Shown in pieces: positions 61,572-64,000 of a DNA stretch of 64,000 nt. A model generated the notes under the pieces. The model was given only the letters and a program-made list of their open reading frames with translations. It was not told the origin of the DNA and searched no databases. Positions within the stretch are counted from its first letter, which is position 1; the number at the start of each line of letters is the position of its first letter. The translations under genes were made by a program, and so were the position numbers. This DNA comes from Pseudomonas sp. TH43 (GTDB lineage: Bacteria; Pseudomonadota; Gammaproteobacteria; Pseudomonadales; Pseudomonadaceae), in NCBI RefSeq assembly GCF_016650635.1, contig NZ_JAEKFI010000001.1:682001-746000 (forward strand), written 5' to 3'.

Positions 61572-62590
61572 TCAACCCGATGGTGCACCGCCAACGTTTC
61601 GGCCTGGCCCTGTTGTTCGGCCTGGCTTTACCGCTGTTGGCTCAGGCCAGCGAACCGTTGCCGTCGTGGAACGACGGGCCGGCGAAAAAGAGCATCATCG
61701 AGTTCGTTCAAGCGGTCACTGACCAATCGAGCAAGGACTTCGTCAAACCCGCTGAACGCATCGCCGTGTTCGATAACGACGGCACTCTGTGGAGCGAGCA
61801 ACCGGCGTACTTCGAGCTGCTGTTCGCCTTTGACGAGATCAAGCGCAACGCGCCGCAGCACCCGGAATGGAAAACCACGCAGCCGTTCAAGGCGGTGATC
61901 GAAAACGATCACAAAGCCCTTGGCGAGGCCGGCATGGACGGCATCCTGAAGATCTTCGGCGCCACCCACACTGGCATGACCACCGAGGCGTTCGATGATT
62001 ACGCCAAGACCTGGCTGAGTCAGGCCCGCCACCCGAAAACCGGCAAGCCGTACACCGAGATGATCTTCCAGCCGATGCTGGAAATGCTCGACTACCTGCG
62101 CAGCCAGAACTTCAAGACCTACATCGTTTCCGGCGGCGACACCGCGTTCATGCGCGCCTTCGCCGAAAAGGTCTACGGCATCCCGCCGGAACAGGTGATC
62201 GGCACCACGTTTGTCACGGCATTCCAATACAAGGACGGCAAGGCCACGATCCTGCGCACGCCAAAACTGGCGCACAACGACGACGGCCCCGGCAAACCGG
62301 AAAGCATCGACGCGGTGATCGGCAAACGACCGATCCTCGCCTTCGGCAACTCCGACGGTGACCTGCAAATGTTGCAGTGGACCGCCGCAGGGCCGGGCAA
62401 GCGTTTCATGGGCCTGGTGCATCACACCGATGCCAAACGTGAATGGGCATACGACCGCAAATCTCAGGTCGGCAAACTCGACAAAGCCCTCGACGAAGCA
62501 AATTCCCGGGGTTGGACGGTGGTGGACATGGCGGCCGAATGGCGCCGCATCTATCCGTTCGATCCACCGGCAACCGAGCAAGTGCAATAA
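61568..62590 (+). CDS. Exported HAD-superfamily phosphatase
   Basis: A 340-residue protein with a leader ([19 protein letters not shown]). HAD motif I is FDNDGTLW (Asp69, Asp71), motif II IVSGGD, motif IV FGNSDGD, so the phosphatase site looks intact. It resembles the phosphoserine-phosphatase-like HAD group but is periplasmic by its leader. The ATG overlaps the BatD stop (ATGA). It is followed by a sulfatase gene, suggesting joint cleavage of sulfate and phosphate esters; substrates unknown. Confidence 0.85.
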   Translation: MINPMVHRQRFGLALLFGLALPLLAQASEPLPSWNDGPAKKSIIEFVQAVTDQSSKDFVKPAERIAVFDNDGTLWSEQPAYFELLFAFDEIKRNAPQHPEWKTTQPFKAVIENDHKALGEAGMDGILKIFGATHTGMTTEAFDDYAKTWLSQARHPKTGKPYTEMIFQPMLEMLDYLRSQNFKTYIVSGGDTAFMRAFAEKVYGIPPEQVIGTTFVTAFQYKDGKATILRTPKLAHNDDGPGKPESIDAVIGKRPILAFGNSDGDLQMLQWTAAGPGKRFMGLVHHTDAKREWAYDRKSQVGKLDKALDEANSRGWTVVDMAAEWRRIYPFDPPATEQVQ

Positions 62591-62665
62591 CAAAAAACGT
62601 CACGCAGGACCGCAGTAAACGTAAGTCGCAGCAAGCGACACCCCCGCGCAAAAGGAGCAAGTCAG

Positions 62666-64000
62666 ATGACTCGCATACGCAAGTGGCTACCGAAATTCGC
62701 CCTGGTGGCAACCTCGGTGATGGCGCTGTCGGCAACCGCCACAGCGGCTGAAAAACCCAACATTCTGGTGATCTTCGGCGACGACATCGGCCAGACCAAC
62801 ATCAGTGCCTATTCGATGGGCGTGGTCGGTTATAAAACGCCGAACATCGACCGCATCGCCAAAGAAGGCATGATGTTCACCGACTACTATGCGGAGAACA
62901 GCTGCACCGCCGGTCGTTCCTCGTTTATCACCGGGCAGACGCCGCTGCGTACCGGTCTGTCGAAAGTCGGTATCCCCGGCGCACCGGTAGGTCTGCAAAA
63001 ACGCGACATCACCATCGCCCAGGCACTGAAGGGCCTGGGCTACGCGACCGGACAATTCGGCAAGAACCACTTGGGCGACAAGGATGAATACCTGCCGACC
63101 AACCACGGTTTCGACGAGTTTTTCGGCAACCTCTATCACCTCAACGCTGAAGAAGAACCGGAGCGTCCGTACTGGCCAAAAGACGATGCCGAATTCGTCA
63201 AGGCCAACACTCCGCGTGGCGTGATCCACAGCTTCGCCGACGGCAAGATCGAAGACACCGGTGCGCTGACCACCAAGCGCATGGAAACCATCGACGACGA
63301 AACCACCGCTGCCGCGCAAGCGTTCATCGAGAAACAGGCCAAGGCCGACAAGCCGTTCTTCGTCTGGATGAACACCACGCGCATGCACGTGTTCACCCAC
63401 GTGCGTGATTCGATGAAGGGCCAGAGCGGCATGCCCGGCAACGAATACGCCGACGGCATGCTTGAGCACGACGCCGATGTCGGCAAACTGCTGAAGACCC
63501 TCGATGACTTGAAAATCACCGACAACACCATCGTCGTCTACACCACCGACAACGGCCCGAACCAGTTCTCCTGGCCGGACGCGGCAACCACGCCGTTCCG
63601 CAACGAGAAGAACTCCAACTGGGAAGGCGCGTACCGGGTGCCGGCGATGATCCGTTGGCCGGGCAAGATCAAACCGGCCGAGGTGTCTAACGAGCTGTTC
63701 TCGGGCATGGACTGGTTCCCGACCCTCCTCGCAGCGGCGGGTGATGCCGACGTCAAAGGCAAGCTGCTCAAGGGCTGGGCGCCGACTGCCGGCGGTACCA
63801 ATTTCAAGGTGCACCTGGACGGTTTCAACCAACTGCCGTACCTGACCGGTCAGCAGCCTAAAGGCGAGCGCAAGGAGTTCTACTACTTCAACGACGACGG
63901 CGTGCTGGTGTCGATGCGCTTCGATAACTGGAAAGTGGTGTTCTGTGAGCAGCGCGAACCGGGCGGTTTCCGCGTCTGGAGCGAACCGTTCGTGTGCCTG
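62666..64000 (+). CDS. Exported type I sulfatase (arylsulfatase), partial at window end
   Basis: 445 residues are seen and the gene runs off the right edge. It starts with a signal peptide (MTRIRKWLPKFALVATSVMA...ATA|A) and AAAGGAG lies before the ATG. The sulfatase core begins KPNILVIFGDD (metal ligands Asp39, Asp40). The signature SCTAGRS (Cys80, Arg84) is the site where Cys is oxidised to formylglycine by an anaerobic-type or FGE maturase; Cys rather than Ser is present. IVVYTTDNGPNQ and the GKNHLGD stretch are further conserved points. Sulfate ester hydrolysis in the periplasm is expected. It closes the visible part of the MoxR operon. Confidence 0.9.
   Translation, partial: MTRIRKWLPKFALVATSVMALSATATAAEKPNILVIFGDDIGQTNISAYSMGVVGYKTPNIDRIAKEGMMFTDYYAENSCTAGRSSFITGQTPLRTGLSKVGIPGAPVGLQKRDITIAQALKGLGYATGQFGKNHLGDKDEYLPTNHGFDEFFGNLYHLNAEEEPERPYWPKDDAEFVKANTPRGVIHSFADGKIEDTGALTTKRMETIDDETTAAAQAFIEKQAKADKPFFVWMNTTRMHVFTHVRDSMKGQSGMPGNEYADGMLEHDADVGKLLKTLDDLKITDNTIVVYTTDNGPNQFSWPDAATTPFRNEKNSNWEGAYRVPAMIRWPGKIKPAEVSNELFSGMDWFPTLLAAAGDADVKGKLLKGWAPTAGGTNFKVHLDGFNQLPYLTGQQPKGERKEFYYFNDDGVLVSMRFDNWKVVFCEQREPGGFRVWSEPFVCL

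Overview
The window is a 64 kb piece of a GC-rich gammaproteobacterial chromosome, almost certainly a Pseudomonas of the fluorescens group. The inference rests on gene content (a glgA-treZ-malQ-treY / glgX / glgB-treS-glgE glucan and trehalose region, a MuxABC-OpmB type efflux operon, a MucR-like MHYT-GGDEF-EAL protein) and on many copies of paired inverted REP elements of the kinds typical of that group. No rRNA, tRNA, CRISPR array, prophage or insertion sequence was seen.

Layout. 1-3.7 kb: the end of a chemotaxis receptor, a DUF411 copper-type protein with a CusR/CopR-like box upstream, a small YqaA-type membrane protein, an alpha/beta hydrolase and a 2-hydroxyacid dehydrogenase. 4.4-33 kb: storage-glucan and trehalose metabolism. 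On the + strand glgA, treZ, malQ and treY are tightly packed, then a DUF2934 protein and glgX. On the - strand glgE, the treS-maltokinase fusion and glgB form the maltose-1-phosphate route to alpha-glucan. Between the two halves lie a four-gene cassette that starts one base after glgX (acyl-CoA dehydrogenase-like, PIG-L deacetylase, methyltransferase, glycosyltransferase), a second PIG-L paralogue that has lost the presumed catalytic Asp, an endonuclease/exonuclease/phosphatase protein, two autotransporter-type proteins and a 0.9 kb tandem array of seven 135-bp REP-pair units.

33-51 kb: a tiny Pro-rich protein, an MgtC-type protein, a stand-alone ccoG, a MocR-type regulator, an SDR, the MucR-like c-di-GMP protein, and the efflux operon muxA-muxB-muxC-opmB (- strand) followed by tpx (- strand).

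51-64 kb: a YciI/DGPF protein, three outer-membrane beta-barrel-like proteins plus a small exported protein, then a long operon moxR - DUF58 - DUF4381 - vWA - vWA/TPR - BatD - HAD phosphatase - sulfatase, running off the window end. This operon carries three lesions: DUF58 has an in-frame TAA at codon 31, and REP pairs have inserted in frame inside DUF4381 and at the N-terminus of BatD.

Functionally, TreY/TreZ turn glucan ends into trehalose, TreS/maltokinase turns trehalose into maltose-1-phosphate, and GlgE/GlgB build branched glucan from it. GlgA supplies linear glucan and GlgX/MalQ recycle it. The cassette after glgX is the best candidate for an undescribed pathway. The MoxR-vWA-sulfatase operon with its outer-membrane proteins is the second.
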